Shown: positions 26,001 to 37,327 of the stretch, piece after piece | How the letters are laid out: the number at the start of each line of letters is the position of its first letter | Position numbering within the stretch: the first letter of the stretch is position 1 | NCBI GenBank assembly: GCA_031285845.1 | Contig: JAITVK010000015.1 | Location: 1-64,000 of the forward strand | Length of the DNA: 64,000 nucleotides | Reading direction: 5' to 3' | From: Propionibacteriaceae bacterium | GTDB taxonomy: Bacteria > Actinomycetota > Actinomycetes > Propionibacteriales > Propionibacteriaceae | Program-made: the position numbers and the translations under genes | The notes under the pieces: model-generated | Databases searched by the model: none | What the model was told of the DNA's origin: nothing | What the model saw: only the letters and a program-made list of their open reading frames with translations

Positions 26001-28895
26001 GTGCAAAATCGACTGATCGTCAAGGGAGCCAGGGAACACAACTTGGCCAACGTGTCTGTGGACCTTCCCCGTGACGCACTGATTGTCTTCACTGGTTTGT
26101 CTGGATCGGGCAAATCCTCTTTGGCTTTCGACACGATTTTCGCCGAAGGTCAGCGCCGATATGTGGAGTCCTTGAGCGCGTACGCCCGAATGTTCATCGG
26201 TCAGATGGACAAACCCGCGGTCGATTTCATCGAAGGTCTGTCTCCGGCGGTGTCGATTGATCAGAAGTCCACCTCGCGGAATCCACGATCCACGGTGGGG
26301 ACGATCACCGAGATTTACGACTATTTCCGCCTCTTGTTCGCTCGTATCGGGATCCCTCACTGTCCGGTGTGCGGCGAGCCGATCTCGCGCCAGACGCCGC
26401 AGCAGATCGTGGATCGACTCTTGGCCCTGCCAGACAACACGCGATTCCAGATCCTGGCTCCGATCGTGACCGGTCGCAAGGGAGAGTTTCGTGACGTTTT
26501 CTCTGAACTGGCCACGAGTGGTTATGCTCGGGTCCGAGTCGACGGGCAGGTCTATCCCTTGGCCGAGGCTCCGACCTTGGACAAGCAGCGCAAGCATGAC
26601 ATCGATGTCATCGTCGACCGGATCGTGGCCAAGCCAGATGCTCGCCAGCGCCTCGCCGACTCCGTCGAGACCGCCCTGGGGTTGGCGAACGGCGTCGTCA
26701 CTGTCGAATTCGTCGATCAACCGGCCGATTCGCCGACCCGCGAGCGTCGGTATTCGGAGAAGATGGCTTGTCCGAAAGGGCACGACATCTCCATTGACGA
26801 GTTGGAGCCGCGCCAGTTCTCCTTCAACGGGCCGTGGGGGGCTTGCCCGACCTGCTCTGGATTGGGAACGATGCTGGAGGTCGACCCCGAGCTGGTCGTG
26901 CCCGACGATGGCCTCAGCTTGGCTCAGAACGCGATCGCGGTGTGGGGGACCCCGACAGTGGCCCGCTATTACCAGCAAGTCTTGGGCTCCTTGGCGGAGT
27001 CGGAGGACTTCTCCATGACTGTGCCGTGGGCCGATATGCCCGAGCCTGCCCGCCGCGTTGTGTTGTACGGTCTGGGTGACGCGGTCTATGTCAAACATCG
27101 CAACCGGTTCGGCCGCATGCGTACGTTCTCCACCACCTACGAAGGCGTGATTCCCTACATCCGGCGGCGGCATGCCGAGGCCGAGACCGATTCCGGTCGG
27201 GAGCGCTTCGCAGCCTACATGAGAGAGATCCCCTGTCAGGATTGTCATGGTGCGCGCCTGAAACCCAGTTCGCTGTCGGTCAAGGTCGAGGGCAAGAACA
27301 TCCATGAGGTGACCTCGCTCAGCATCGACGACTGTCTGGCGTACGTCGACGGTTTTCAGCTCAACCAGCGCGACCTGGCGATCTCGGAACGTGTGGTCAA
27401 AGAGGTACGCGAGCGGCTGCGCTTCCTGGTGGACGTCGGTCTGGATTATCTAACCCTGTCTCGACCAGCGGGGACGCTGTCGGGTGGTGAGGCTCAACGG
27501 ATTCGGCTGGCGACCCAGATTGGCTCCGGACTGATGGGAGTGTTGTATGTCTTGGACGAACCGAGCATCGGTCTGCATCAGCGTGACAACCACCGGTTGA
27601 TCGAAACTCTCGTGCGGCTGCGCGACCTTGGCAACACTTTGATCGTGGTCGAGCATGACGAAGACACGATCCGTACCGCAGACTGGGTGGTCGACATCGG
27701 TCCGGGCGCCGGCGAGCATGGTGGCAAGGTAGTGGTGTCGGGCACTGTCGAAGATCTGATGTCGAGCGAGGAGTCGATCACGGGGGCCTACCTGACCGGT
27801 CGTCGATCGATTCCGACCCCGATGACCCGTCGTCCACCTGGGCAGCGTCGTGTGGCCGTGTTGGGTGCGACCGAGCACAACCTGCGTGGGGTCGACGTCG
27901 AGTTCCCGCTGGGGCTGTTCATCGCCGTCACCGGGGTGTCGGGCTCAGGGAAGTCCTCGCTGGTCAACTCGATCCTGTATCGGGCCTTGGCCAAGCGGGT
28001 GTACTCGACTAAAGCGGTGCCGGGACGGCACCGACGCATCGAAGGGGCGGAAGAGATCGACAAGATCATCCATGTCGACCAATCGCCGATCGGGCGCACG
28101 CCACGGTCGAACCCGGCGACGTACACCGGGGTGTTCGACAAAATCCGTACTCTGTTCTCTCAGACCACCGAAGCCAAGGTCCGTGGTTATCAGCCCGGCC
28201 GGTTCTCGTTCAATATCAAAGGTGGCCGTTGCGAGAACTGCATGGGAGATGGCACGATCAAGATTGAGATGAACTTTTTGCCTGACGTCTATGTCCCATG
28301 CGAGGTCTGTCATGGCGCGCGCTACAACCGCGAGACCCTGGAAGTGCATTACAAGAACAAGACCATCGCCGAAGTTCTGGCCATGCCGATCGAAGAGGCG
28401 GCGCAGTTCTTCGCCGCCATTCCGGTCATCGCTCGACACCTCAACACTTTGGTCGAGGTCGGCTTGGGGTACGTCCGGCTTGGGCAGGCCGCGACCACCC
28501 TGTCCGGTGGGGAGGCTCAACGAGTCAAACTTGCCTCTGAGCTGCAGAAACGGTCCACGGGCAGAACGATGTACGTCTTGGATGAGCCGACGACTGGTCT
28601 GCACTTCGAAGATATCCGCAAACTGCTGATCGTGTTGGACCGGCTGGTGGAGCAGGGCAACACGGTGGTCGTGATCGAACACAACCTGGATGTCATCAAG
28701 ACTGCCGACTGGGTGATCGACCTCGGACCGGAGGGCGGTTCGCGCGGTGGAATGGTGGTGGCTGAAGGCACGCCTGAGCAGGTGGCGGCCAATCCCGAGT
28801 CCTACACTGGCGAGTTCCTCAGACCGATCCTCGAATCTGGCCGGACGGGTCTGCGTCCCACGCCGGTGGGCAAGGCTCGCCGAGCGGTGGCCTGA
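26001..28895 (+). CDS. uvrA: Excinuclease ABC subunit A
   Basis: The DNA-damage sensor of nucleotide excision repair, an ABC ATPase dimer. Of 964 residues, the first ATPase half has G-L-S-G-S-G-K-S at about 33 and is interrupted by the UvrB-binding and insertion domains, with zinc-binding cysteine pairs (C-P-V-C-G, C-P-T-C-S-G). The second half has G-V-S-G-S-G-K-S, a further zinc module (C-E-N-C and C-E-V-C-H-G) and signature L-S-G-G-E-A-Q-R in both halves. It starts with GTG under a candidate SOS box. Its stop shares one base with the uvrC start (TGATG), so the two form an operon. Confidence 0.97.
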   Translation: MQNRLIVKGAREHNLANVSVDLPRDALIVFTGLSGSGKSSLAFDTIFAEGQRRYVESLSAYARMFIGQMDKPAVDFIEGLSPAVSIDQKSTSRNPRSTVGTITEIYDYFRLLFARIGIPHCPVCGEPISRQTPQQIVDRLLALPDNTRFQILAPIVTGRKGEFRDVFSELATSGYARVRVDGQVYPLAEAPTLDKQRKHDIDVIVDRIVAKPDARQRLADSVETALGLANGVVTVEFVDQPADSPTRERRYSEKMACPKGHDISIDELEPRQFSFNGPWGACPTCSGLGTMLEVDPELVVPDDGLSLAQNAIAVWGTPTVARYYQQVLGSLAESEDFSMTVPWADMPEPARRVVLYGLGDAVYVKHRNRFGRMRTFSTTYEGVIPYIRRRHAEAETDSGRERFAAYMREIPCQDCHGARLKPSSLSVKVEGKNIHEVTSLSIDDCLAYVDGFQLNQRDLAISERVVKEVRERLRFLVDVGLDYLTLSRPAGTLSGGEAQRIRLATQIGSGLMGVLYVLDEPSIGLHQRDNHRLIETLVRLRDLGNTLIVVEHDEDTIRTADWVVDIGPGAGEHGGKVVVSGTVEDLMSSEESITGAYLTGRRSIPTPMTRRPPGQRRVAVLGATEHNLRGVDVEFPLGLFIAVTGVSGSGKSSLVNSILYRALAKRVYSTKAVPGRHRRIEGAEEIDKIIHVDQSPIGRTPRSNPATYTGVFDKIRTLFSQTTEAKVRGYQPGRFSFNIKGGRCENCMGDGTIKIEMNFLPDVYVPCEVCHGARYNRETLEVHYKNKTIAEVLAMPIEEAAQFFAAIPVIARHLNTLVEVGLGYVRLGQAATTLSGGEAQRVKLASELQKRSTGRTMYVLDEPTTGLHFEDIRKLLIVLDRLVEQGNTVVVIEHNLDVIKTADWVIDLGPEGGSRGGMVVAEGTPEQVAANPESYTGEFLRPILESGRTGLRPTPVGKARRAVA

Positions 28896-30892
28896 TGCCC
28901 GACCCGGCCCTGTGGCGTCCGAAGACGAGTGAGATCCCAGCTGACCCTGGGGTCTATCGGTTCTCGGACGAGCATGGCCGGGTGATCTACGTCGGCAAGG
29001 CGATCTCACTACGGTCGCGGCTGACGTCCTATTTCCAAGATCCGATCCACTTGCATCCGCGAACCCGTGTCATGGTGAGCACCGCCGCGAGAGTCGAATG
29101 GACCGTGGTGCGCAACGAGTTGGAGGCCCTCCAACTCGAATACACCTGGATCAAGCAGTTTCAGCCGCGCTTCAACATCAAGTATCGCGACGACAAAACG
29201 TACCCCTGGCTGTGCGTCACCTGGAGTGAGGAATTCCCTCGTGCCTTCGTCGGCCGGGGCAGCAAACGCAAAGGTTGGCGGTATTTCGGTCCGTACGCCG
29301 AAGCGTGGGCGATCCGCGACTCGATCGACGCCCTTCTGACCGTGTTCCCGATGCGCACCTGTTCAGGCGGAGTCTTCCGTTCAGCCAAGGCCTCGGGTCG
29401 TCCCTGTCTGATGGGCTACATCGACAAATGCTCGGCGCCTTGTGTCGGTCGGGTCGACGCCGAGGAGCATCGCCGCATCGCCGGTGACTTCTGCACCGCC
29501 ATCGCCGGGCGTACGGGAGGGTTCATCAAACGGCTGACTCGCGAGATGACCGAGTGCGCGAACGCGATGGAGTACGAGCGCGCCGGGGCGCTGCGCGACA
29601 AGATTGACGCGCTGCGGCGGGTGGCGGAACGCAACGCGGTGGTGCTGGACGACTCCTCTGATCTGGATCTGGTGGCGGTGTCGACCGGGAGCCTGGAGGT
29701 CGCGGTCCAACTGTTCCAGGTGCGCTCCGGGCGCATCTTGGTGGAGCGTGGCTGGGTGGCCGACCGTGAAGCGCCGGAGCCGACCACTGACGCCGACGCT
29801 GAAGAGGATCTGGCTGGTCTGCCCCAGATGATTGAAGCCTTCTTGTTGCAGATCTATGGCGACGTCGACGGGGATCCAGTTGAGCGCAAGCGAATGATCC
29901 CGCCGGAGATCCTGGTGCAGCAGTTGCCCGACTCCGCGCCGGTGTTGGCTGAGTTGCTGACCGGTGAGCGTGGCGGCAAGGTCCGAATCCGAGTTCCACA
30001 GCGCGGAGACAAGAAGACGTTGATGCAGACCGCTGAGAAGAACGCCTCTCAAACCCTGGCGCTGCATTTGACCCGCCGGGCCCAGGATTTGACGGGTCGC
30101 AGCCAAGCTCTGGATGAGATCGCCCAAGGTCTGGACATGGACGAGGCCCCCCTGCGGATCGAGTGTTATGACATCTCTCACATTCAAGGCACGAATGTCG
30201 TGGCGTCGATGGTCGTGTTCGAGGACGGTCTGGCTCGCAAATCGGAATATCGTCACTTCGCGATCACCAGCGTGGCCTCGAATGACATCGGCGCGATGAA
30301 AGAGGTTTTGACCAGGAGATTCGCGCGTCTGATCGATGATCAGGCGGCGATGACCGGTGAGAACGCTCATTCGGGAGTGGTCGACGCCACCACCGGCCGA
30401 GCCCGACGTTTCTCGTACCGCCCGTCGCTGATCGTGGTCGACGGTGGCGCGCCACAGGCGAAGGTCGCCCGTGAGACCTTGGACGCGATGGGTTTCGACT
30501 CGATCATGGTCTGTGGCTTGGCTAAACGTCTGGAAGAGGTCTGGATCCCTGGTGAGGAGTATCCAGTCATCTTTCCCCGCTCGAGCCAGGCGTTATACCT
30601 GCTGCAACACCTGCGCGACGAGGCCCACCGCTTCGCTATCACCTACCACCGACAGAAGCGTTCCCGCTCCATGGTCGAGTCGATTCTGGACGGGGTTCCG
30701 GGCTTAGGAGAGGTACGGCGCAAGGCGCTGATGCGAGTCTTCGGATCACTGAAGAAGCTGCGCGCGGCCAGTGTCGAGCAAATCGAGGCGGTCCCCGGAT
30801 TCGGCGCCAATTTGGCGCGCGCGGTGGTCGACGCCGTGCGGGACAAACCCGACGCGATCAACCTCACCACCGGAGAGATTCTGCCGGATTGA
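28895..30892 (+). CDS. uvrC: Excinuclease ABC subunit C
   Basis: The nuclease of excision repair, cutting on both sides of a lesion. Of 665 residues, the N-terminal GIY-YIG domain reads P-G-V-Y-R-F and I-Y-V-G-K-A. The conserved cysteine block C-L-M-G-Y-I-D-K-C-S-A-P-C follows, then the UVR domain that meets UvrB (about 205-245). The RNase H-like C-terminal nuclease has E-C-Y-D-I-S-H and V-V-D-G-G, and tandem helix-hairpin-helix motifs end the protein. A run of Asp/Glu around residue 300 (T-D-A-D-A-E-E-D) is an acidic linker. It is translationally coupled to uvrA and followed by a palindromic terminator. Confidence 0.97.
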   Translation: MPDPALWRPKTSEIPADPGVYRFSDEHGRVIYVGKAISLRSRLTSYFQDPIHLHPRTRVMVSTAARVEWTVVRNELEALQLEYTWIKQFQPRFNIKYRDDKTYPWLCVTWSEEFPRAFVGRGSKRKGWRYFGPYAEAWAIRDSIDALLTVFPMRTCSGGVFRSAKASGRPCLMGYIDKCSAPCVGRVDAEEHRRIAGDFCTAIAGRTGGFIKRLTREMTECANAMEYERAGALRDKIDALRRVAERNAVVLDDSSDLDLVAVSTGSLEVAVQLFQVRSGRILVERGWVADREAPEPTTDADAEEDLAGLPQMIEAFLLQIYGDVDGDPVERKRMIPPEILVQQLPDSAPVLAELLTGERGGKVRIRVPQRGDKKTLMQTAEKNASQTLALHLTRRAQDLTGRSQALDEIAQGLDMDEAPLRIECYDISHIQGTNVVASMVVFEDGLARKSEYRHFAITSVASNDIGAMKEVLTRRFARLIDDQAAMTGENAHSGVVDATTGRARRFSYRPSLIVVDGGAPQAKVARETLDAMGFDSIMVCGLAKRLEEVWIPGEEYPVIFPRSSQALYLLQHLRDEAHRFAITYHRQKRSRSMVESILDGVPGLGEVRRKALMRVFGSLKKLRAASVEQIEAVPGFGANLARAVVDAVRDKPDAINLTTGEILPD

Positions 30893-30908
30893 CCGCTACG
30901 GGCCGCGC

Positions 30909-30946
30909 GGATCGGTCGACCGCTCGGCCGGCCGGTCGACCGATCC
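30909..30946 (+). terminator. uvrC terminator, symmetric 14-bp stem
   Basis: GGATCGGTCGACCG (30909-30922) and its perfect complement (30933-30946) flank a ten-base loop. Each arm contains the palindrome GGTCGACC, so alternative pairing is possible. It lies 16 bases after the uvrC stop. Confidence 0.7.
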
Positions 30947-31040
30947 GGCTCGACGCGGGTCACCAAGCAGGTGTCGGTCTGGACGCGCTCGCGCGGGGTT
31001 GAGCTGAGGCGAACCACGCGGATCGGCGGAACAGGTTTGG

Positions 31041-31073
31041 TAGACTCTCACACCCTAGTCGGCCAAGAGTCTA
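31041..31073 (+). promoter_or_regulatory. rapZ operon -10 box within an inverted repeat
   Basis: TAGACT (31041-31046) suits a -10 box. It begins a perfect 8-bp inverted repeat, TAGACTCT (31041-31048) and AGAGTCTA (31066-31073), with 17 bases between, spanning the expected transcription start about 97 bases before rapZ. It may be an operator or a hairpin at the 5' end of the message. Confidence 0.4.
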
Positions 31074-31149
31074 AACTTGAGTCAGCCGTCGGCCCGTGGT
31101 CAGCGGACACGGTCGCACGCGCCAAGGCTGTCGGGAGTGGGAGGTGTTC

Positions 31150-31995
31150 ATGGAGCTCGTCATCATCACTGGAATGTCTGGCGCCGGTCGCCGTACTGCC
31201 GCGCACACCATGGAGGATCTCGGATGGTACGTGGTCGACAATCTTCCCCCGGCTATGCTTCCCGGGCTGGTGTCCTATCTCAACAGTGAACGAATCGCTC
31301 GGGTGGCCGTCGTCTTGGATGTGCGCTCGCGCGGCGACCTGGAGCAGATCCCAGCCCTGTTCGAAGCGGTGTCCGCCGTCGCCGGGTTGCCGCAGATCCT
31401 GTTCATCGAAGCCGATGACGCGGTGATCGTGAAACGGCAGGAGTCCTCGCGCCGACCTGTCCCGCTGCAAGGCACGGGCCCGCTGTTGGAAGGCATCCAG
31501 GCCGAGCGACGCATGATCAGCGTCCTGCGCGCCTCGGCTGACATGGTCATCGACACCACCAACTTGACCGCGCACCAACTCGCCCAGCGCATCGTCGCGG
31601 TCTACGGCGGCGACCATCGTGATTTGATGATCACGGTCGTCTCGTTCGGATTCAAGCACAGCATCCCGTTGGACGCCGACATGGTGTTCGACGTGCGGTT
31701 CATCCCCAATCCGCACTGGGTGCTGGATCTTCGCCCGCAAACCGGGCTCAGTATCGCTGTTCAGGCGTACGTCATGGGTTCGCCGTTGACGACCGAGTTT
31801 TTGAAGCATATGGACGCCATGTTCGCCACGGTGTCGCGCGGATATCTGGTCGAGGGCAAGCGCATGGTGACGATCGCGATCGGCTGCACCGGCGGGAAAC
31901 ATCGTTCGGTGGCTGTGGCCGAGGAGTTCACGCGGCGATTGAATCAGTCCGGTCACCCCGCCAGCGTCTTGCATCGAGACTTGGGGAGGGAATGA
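31150..31995 (+). CDS. rapZ: RapZ/YvcJ family nucleotide-binding protein
   Basis: A P-loop protein; E. coli RapZ guides RNase E to a small RNA that controls glmS, while the actinobacterial role is unclear. It has 281 residues. The Walker A reads G-M-S-G-A-G-R-R-T-A, with Arg where many homologues have Lys, as is usual in actinobacteria. V-V-D-N-L-P-P and the C-terminal G-C-T-G-G-K-H-R-S-V block are conserved. GGGAGG five bases before ATG 31150 fixes the start; the longer frame from 31096 is unlikely. It is first in the conserved rapZ-yvcK-whiA operon and overlaps yvcK by four bases. Confidence 0.93.
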   Translation: MELVIITGMSGAGRRTAAHTMEDLGWYVVDNLPPAMLPGLVSYLNSERIARVAVVLDVRSRGDLEQIPALFEAVSAVAGLPQILFIEADDAVIVKRQESSRRPVPLQGTGPLLEGIQAERRMISVLRASADMVIDTTNLTAHQLAQRIVAVYGGDHRDLMITVVSFGFKHSIPLDADMVFDVRFIPNPHWVLDLRPQTGLSIAVQAYVMGSPLTTEFLKHMDAMFATVSRGYLVEGKRMVTIAIGCTGGKHRSVAVAEEFTRRLNQSGHPASVLHRDLGRE

Positions 31996-32933
31996 TGTCT
32001 TTGCCCAAGGTGGTGGCTTTCGGGGGCGGGCATGGTTTGGCTGCGACTCTGATGGCCCTCAAGCGTCTGACCGACCAGGTGACCGCGGTGGTGACTGTGG
32101 CCGACGATGGTGGATCCTCGGGTCGGTTGCGTGATGAGTTCGATTGTCTTCCTCCGGGGGATTTGCGCATGGCGCTGGCGGCTCTGACGGGCGACAGTTC
32201 TGAGGGGCGGTTGTGGGCCGACGTTCTGCAGTCCCGCTTCGGCGGCGATGGGCCGCTCGCCGGGCACGCGATGGGGAACCTGTTGATCGTGTCGTTGTGG
32301 CAGCGGTATTCCGATCCGGTGGTCGGTCTGGATCATGTCGCTCAGATGTTGGACGCGCAGGGACGGGTCTTGCCCATGTCCTCGGTCCCGCTGGTGATTC
32401 AAGCCGATATTGTCGGCATCGACCCATCGGCTCCAGATGAGGTGTCCACCTTGACCGGGCAGGCGCGCATCGCCACCACGGAGGCTGACGTCTTGCAGGT
32501 ACGCCTGGTGCCGCACGATCCTCCCGCTTGTCCCGAGGCCGTCCAGGCGATCATGGAGGCCGACTATCTGATTTTCGGTCCCGGTTCGTGGTTCACCTCG
32601 GTCGTGCCCCATCTGCTCGTGCCCGAATTGGTGTCAGCGATCCTGACCTCCAAGGCCAAGCGGATCTGTCTGATGAATTTGCGCCCGGCGGCGGAGACCA
32701 ACGGGTATTCTCCTTCTCGGCACATCGAGATCTTGGCCGAGCACTGTCCGCAGTTGACCTTGGACACGGTGATCGCCGACCCGCGCTTCGCGGCCGGGGA
32801 TCGTCACCTGGAACAGATGGTGACCGCGATGCGGGCGAGGCTGATGTTGGCGGACGTCGGGCAACGAGACGGATCGCCCAGGCATGATCCTTTCCTTCTT
32901 GCCGCCACCTTGGCGATTGTGATGGAATTGTGA
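31992..32933 (+). CDS. yvcK: YvcK/CofD-like UDP-sugar-binding protein
   Basis: YvcK (CuvA in mycobacteria) binds UDP-GlcNAc and affects cell shape and peptidoglycan metabolism. The 313-residue Rossmann protein begins V-V-A-F-G-G-G-H-G-L and has D-D-G-G-S-S-G-R, D-L-R-M-A-L and G-P-G-S-W-F-T-S, all family signatures. The ATG at 31992 overlaps the rapZ stop codon. The upstream rapZ and downstream whiA place it in the standard actinobacterial trio. UDP-GlcNAc precursors come from GlmM and GlmS, also encoded in this window, though no direct link is shown. Confidence 0.93.
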   Translation: MMSLPKVVAFGGGHGLAATLMALKRLTDQVTAVVTVADDGGSSGRLRDEFDCLPPGDLRMALAALTGDSSEGRLWADVLQSRFGGDGPLAGHAMGNLLIVSLWQRYSDPVVGLDHVAQMLDAQGRVLPMSSVPLVIQADIVGIDPSAPDEVSTLTGQARIATTEADVLQVRLVPHDPPACPEAVQAIMEADYLIFGPGSWFTSVVPHLLVPELVSAILTSKAKRICLMNLRPAAETNGYSPSRHIEILAEHCPQLTLDTVIADPRFAAGDRHLEQMVTAMRARLMLADVGQRDGSPRHDPFLLAATLAIVMEL

Positions 32934-32975
32934 AAAGTAGGAATTGAGGCATTGTTGGCACGGGAAAGTGGTTCG

Positions 32976-33944
32976 ATGGCGTTAACAACTGAAGTCAAAG
33001 CTGAATTAGCTGTACTGCCGGTGGCGAAGCATTGCTGCCGGCGGGCGGAGGCGGCGACGATGCTGCGCTTCGCTGGTGGTCTGCACATCACGGGTGCGGG
33101 CAACATCATGGTCGAGGCCGAGTTCGACACCGGGGCGGCGGCCCGTCGGCTGCGTATGGCCGTCACGGAGGTGTTCGGCCTGGCCAGTGAGCTCATAACT
33201 GTCAAAGGGTCGGGCATCCGCCGTGGCACCCGCTACCTGGTGCGCCTGGTCAAAGACGGCCCGGCGATCGCCCGGCTGACCGGGTTGATCGACGCTCAGG
33301 GCCGTCCGGTACGGGGACTGCCCGCTGGGATCGTCGGTGGCGGGCTCTGCGACGCGGTGTCCGCCTGGCGTGGCGCCTTCCTGGCCCATGGCAGCCTGAC
33401 GGAGCCAGGACGGTCGATGGCGTTGGAGATCACCGCTCCGGGACAGGAGGCGGCCATGGCCCTGGTGGGCGCGGCTCGTCGCTTGGGGGTGATGGCGAAG
33501 GTGCGCGAGATTCGCGGGATCGACCGCGTGGTCATCCGAGACGGTGAGTCGATCGCGATCATGCTGACGAAGATGGGCGCTCACGAGGCTCGTCTGACCT
33601 GGGAAGACCGGCGGCTGCGTCGTGAGGTTCGAGCCTCGGCCAATCGTTTGGCGAACTTCGACGACGCGAATCTGCGGCGATCGGCCCGGGCGGCAGTCAC
33701 AGCTGGCGCCAGGGTCGTCAAGGCGTTCGAGATTCTGGGTGACGACGTGCCGGATCATTTGAAGGTCGCCGGGCGGCTAAGGATCGAGCATCAGCAGGCG
33801 AGTCTGGAGGAGCTGGGCGCTTTGCATGACCCAGCGCTGACGAAGGACGCGATCGCTGGACGTATTCGTCGCCTGTTGGCCTTGGCTGACAAACGAGCCC
33901 AAGAATTGGGGGTCGAGGGCACGGACGCCGGTCTGGACGGCTGA
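32976..33944 (+). CDS. whiA: WhiA sporulation/cell-division regulator
   Basis: A DNA-binding protein fusing a degenerate LAGLIDADG homing-endonuclease fold (about 15-220) to a C-terminal helix-turn-helix (about 235-310). It is a developmental regulator in Streptomyces, working with WhiB, and a cell-division factor in Firmicutes. The start at ATG 32976 gives 322 residues beginning [11 protein letters not shown], the usual WhiA N-terminus, with GGGAAAG upstream; the frame from 32952 would add eight residues. The signature [11 protein letters not shown] is present. It is last in the rapZ-yvcK-whiA operon. Confidence 0.95.
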   Translation: MALTTEVKAELAVLPVAKHCCRRAEAATMLRFAGGLHITGAGNIMVEAEFDTGAAARRLRMAVTEVFGLASELITVKGSGIRRGTRYLVRLVKDGPAIARLTGLIDAQGRPVRGLPAGIVGGGLCDAVSAWRGAFLAHGSLTEPGRSMALEITAPGQEAAMALVGAARRLGVMAKVREIRGIDRVVIRDGESIAIMLTKMGAHEARLTWEDRRLRREVRASANRLANFDDANLRRSARAAVTAGARVVKAFEILGDDVPDHLKVAGRLRIEHQQASLEELGALHDPALTKDAIAGRIRRLLALADKRAQELGVEGTDAGLDG

Positions 33945-34069
33945 CCGGTCGCGCCTGATCGGGGTGTGCATCGTCGCTGAGTTGAATCCGCAGCGTTACC
34001 ACAGTGAAGACGATGAAACTTCAGTCGTCAAACGTGGCCCAAAACTCACTGCTGAGTGGAAAACCTGGG

Positions 34070-34075
34070 TAGGCT
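34070..34075 (+). promoter_or_regulatory. -10 element upstream of gap
   Basis: TAGGCT gives a leader of about 70 bases before gap, whose start is set by AAGGAG. A -35 box is not evident. The 209-base gap after whiA also holds the short repeat GACGA/TCGTC near 34010-34030. Confidence 0.35.
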
Positions 34076-34078
34076 TAG

Positions 34079-35158
<1,080 letters not shown>

Positions 35159-35173
35159 GATGTGGTGATCGGT

Positions 35174-35206
35174 GCGGGGTGAGTCTGGGTTTCCGGCTCA
35201 CCCCGC
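35174..35206 (+). terminator. Hairpin between gap and pgk
   Basis: GCGGGGTGAG (35174-35183) pairs perfectly with CTCACCCCGC (35197-35206). It may be a terminator or an attenuator that makes gap mRNA more abundant than pgk mRNA. Confidence 0.65.
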
Positions 35207-35246
35207 CCGTCTATGTTGACTGTGATGTGTTGAAGAAAGGCTTGGA

Positions 35247-36461
35247 ATGAAATCCATTGATGATTTGTCGGGCGTCGAGGGCAAGCGGGTTCTGATCCGC
35301 TGTGACTTCAATGTCCCATTGAAGGGTGAAGTCATCACTGATGACGGCCGCATTCAGGCGGCACTGCCCACGTTGAAGCAGTTGCGCGCCAAGGGCGCGA
35401 AGATCGTGATCATGGCCCACTTGGGTCGTCCTGATGGTGCTGTCGATCCGAAGTATTCACTGGCCCCGGTGGCCAAGAGGTTGGGCGAGTTGCTCGGCGT
35501 GACGGTCAAACTGTCCGGTGACGTGGTCGGCCCTTCGGCCGATCAGACAGTCGCGGGGTTGGTCGACGGGGATGTCGCGTTGTTGGAGAATGTCCGGTTC
35601 GAGCCGGGCGAGACCTCGAAGGTCGACGCTGAGCGCGAGGCTTTGGCCGCCAAGTACGCCAAGTACGGCGACGTGTTCGTGTCCGACGGGTTTGGTGTGG
35701 TCCACCGCAAGCAGGCTTCAGTCTACGACGTGGCGAAGTTGCTGCCCGCGTACGCCGGGTATTTGGTGGAGAAGGAAGTCAAGGTTCTGCGTCAGCTCAC
35801 CGTCGAGCCGGTCCGTCCGTACGTCGTGGTGTTGGGCGGCGCGAAGGTGGCCGACAAGCTGGCGGTGATCGACAACCTGCTCCAGGTGGCTGACGAACTC
35901 ATCATCGGCGGAGGCATGGCCTACACCTTCTTGAAGGCGCAGGGCCACGAGGTCGGTCGTTCCTTGTTGGACGAGTCCAAGATCGACGCTTGCGCGGAGT
36001 ATCTCAAGCAGGCCGAAGAGGCCGGAAAGAAGATCCTCTTGCCGGTCGATGTCTGCACAATCGATCCGACCACGTTGGATTTCGGCGCTCGGACGTTGGG
36101 CTCGGAAGTCGTCGTGACCGATGTGACCGCGATTCCAGCCGATCGGGAGGGCGCTGATATCGGACCGAAGACCGCTCAGTTGTTCTCTGAGGCGATCATG
36201 TCCGCCAAGACGGTGTTCTGGAATGGCCCGATGGGCATTTCGGAGATCCCGGCTTTGGCTGAGGGGACGAAGGCCGTGGCGAAGGCGTTGGCGCAGTCCA
36301 GCGCGTTCTCGGTCGTCGGTGGGGGAGACTCCGCCGCTGCGGTTCGTACGTTCGGATACCAGGATTCTGACTTCGGTCACATCTCCACTGGTGGCGGAGC
36401 GTCGTTGGAATATCTTGAAGGAAAGACCCTGCCTGGCCTGGCAGTACTCGAGGAGGCATGA
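35247..36461 (+). CDS. pgk: Phosphoglycerate kinase
   Basis: Transfers phosphate from 1,3-bisphosphoglycerate to ADP. Its 404 residues are the normal length. The N-terminal R-C-D-F-N-V-P substrate motif, the V-R-F-E-P-G-E segment and the C-terminal G-G-G-D-S-A-A-A nucleotide loop are intact. The D-G-F-G-V-V-H-R motif is the form seen in actinobacteria. AAAGG precedes the ATG. The stop codon overlaps the tpiA start (ATGA), so pgk and tpiA are co-translated. Confidence 0.97.
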   Translation: MKSIDDLSGVEGKRVLIRCDFNVPLKGEVITDDGRIQAALPTLKQLRAKGAKIVIMAHLGRPDGAVDPKYSLAPVAKRLGELLGVTVKLSGDVVGPSADQTVAGLVDGDVALLENVRFEPGETSKVDAEREALAAKYAKYGDVFVSDGFGVVHRKQASVYDVAKLLPAYAGYLVEKEVKVLRQLTVEPVRPYVVVLGGAKVADKLAVIDNLLQVADELIIGGGMAYTFLKAQGHEVGRSLLDESKIDACAEYLKQAEEAGKKILLPVDVCTIDPTTLDFGARTLGSEVVVTDVTAIPADREGADIGPKTAQLFSEAIMSAKTVFWNGPMGISEIPALAEGTKAVAKALAQSSAFSVVGGGDSAAAVRTFGYQDSDFGHISTGGGASLEYLEGKTLPGLAVLEEA

Positions 36462-37240
36462 TGTCACGCACACCTTTGATGGCCGGAAACTGGAAGATGA
36501 ACCTCAACCATGTCGAGGCGACTGGTGTGGTTCAGAAGTTGGCCTGGACGTTGGCTGACATGCATTACGACCCGTCGAAGTCACAAGCGGCGGTCATCGT
36601 GCCGTTCACGGACATTCGCACGGTGCAAAACCTGGTCGAAGGCGACAAGCTGCCGATCGCGTTCGGCGCTCAGGACGTCTCGGTCCATGACTCAGGCGCG
36701 TACACTGGCGAGATCTCAGCGGCAATGCTGGCCAAGCTTGATTGCTCCTACGTGGTCGTCGGTCACTCCGAGCGCCGGGAGTATCACGGCGAGACGGACG
36801 CTGTGATCAACGAGAAGGCGAAGAAGGTCATCGCCGCGTCGATGACGCCGATCATCTGTGTCGGTGAGCGTCTGGAGGTCCGCAAGGAAGGCAACCAGGT
36901 GGCCCACGTGTTGGGGCAGATCGACGGTGTTTTGGCTGGTCTGACGCCTGAGCAGGTCGGCGCTCTGGTGATCGCTTACGAGCCGGTGTGGGCTATCGGG
37001 ACCGGTGAGGTCGCCACCCCGGCCGACGCGCAAGAGGTCTGTGGAGCCATCCGGACACGGGTGGGCCAGTCCTTCGGCGCTGACGCCGCGGCCAAGGTAC
37101 GGATTCAGTACGGCGGCTCGGTGAAGTCCTCGAACGTCGTCGACATCATGGCTCAGCCAGACGTCGACGGCGCTCTGGTGGGTGGGGCTTCGCTCAACCC
37201 TGAAGAGTTCGCTCGGATTGTCATGTTCTACGCTCGCTGA
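36458..37240 (+). CDS. tpiA: Triosephosphate isomerase
   Basis: Interconverts dihydroxyacetone phosphate and glyceraldehyde 3-phosphate. The 260-residue TIM barrel has A-G-N-W-K-M-N with the catalytic Lys (about 13), the catalytic His in G-H-S-E-R-R, the active-site Glu in [10 protein letters not shown] and the phosphate loop G-G-S-V. Two tandem ATG codons (36458 and 36461) are possible starts. It overlaps pgk and ends at a strong intrinsic terminator. Confidence 0.97.
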   Translation: MMSRTPLMAGNWKMNLNHVEATGVVQKLAWTLADMHYDPSKSQAAVIVPFTDIRTVQNLVEGDKLPIAFGAQDVSVHDSGAYTGEISAAMLAKLDCSYVVVGHSERREYHGETDAVINEKAKKVIAASMTPIICVGERLEVRKEGNQVAHVLGQIDGVLAGLTPEQVGALVIAYEPVWAIGTGEVATPADAQEVCGAIRTRVGQSFGADAAAKVRIQYGGSVKSSNVVDIMAQPDVDGALVGGASLNPEEFARIVMFYAR

Positions 37241-37252
37241 CCGTGGATCGTG

Positions 37253-37295
37253 AAGCTCCCGGCTGGACCTGACACTAGGTTGAGCCGGGAGCTTT
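37253..37295 (+). terminator. pgk-tpiA intrinsic terminator
   Basis: A perfect 12-bp stem, AAGCTCCCGGCT (37253-37264) with 37283-37294, has an inner ACCT/AGGT pairing in the loop and ends in TTT. It closes the glycolytic unit just before the secG promoter. Confidence 0.8.
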
Positions 37296-37315
37296 CGTCT
37301 GCTGACGCCATGAGC

Positions 37316-37321
37316 TAATAT
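37316..37321 (+). promoter_or_regulatory. -10 element for leaderless secG
   Basis: TAATAT ends six bases before the GTG at 37328. AGGGGC abuts the start codon, too close for a ribosome binding site. Confidence 0.5.
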
Positions 37322-37327
37322 AGGGGC

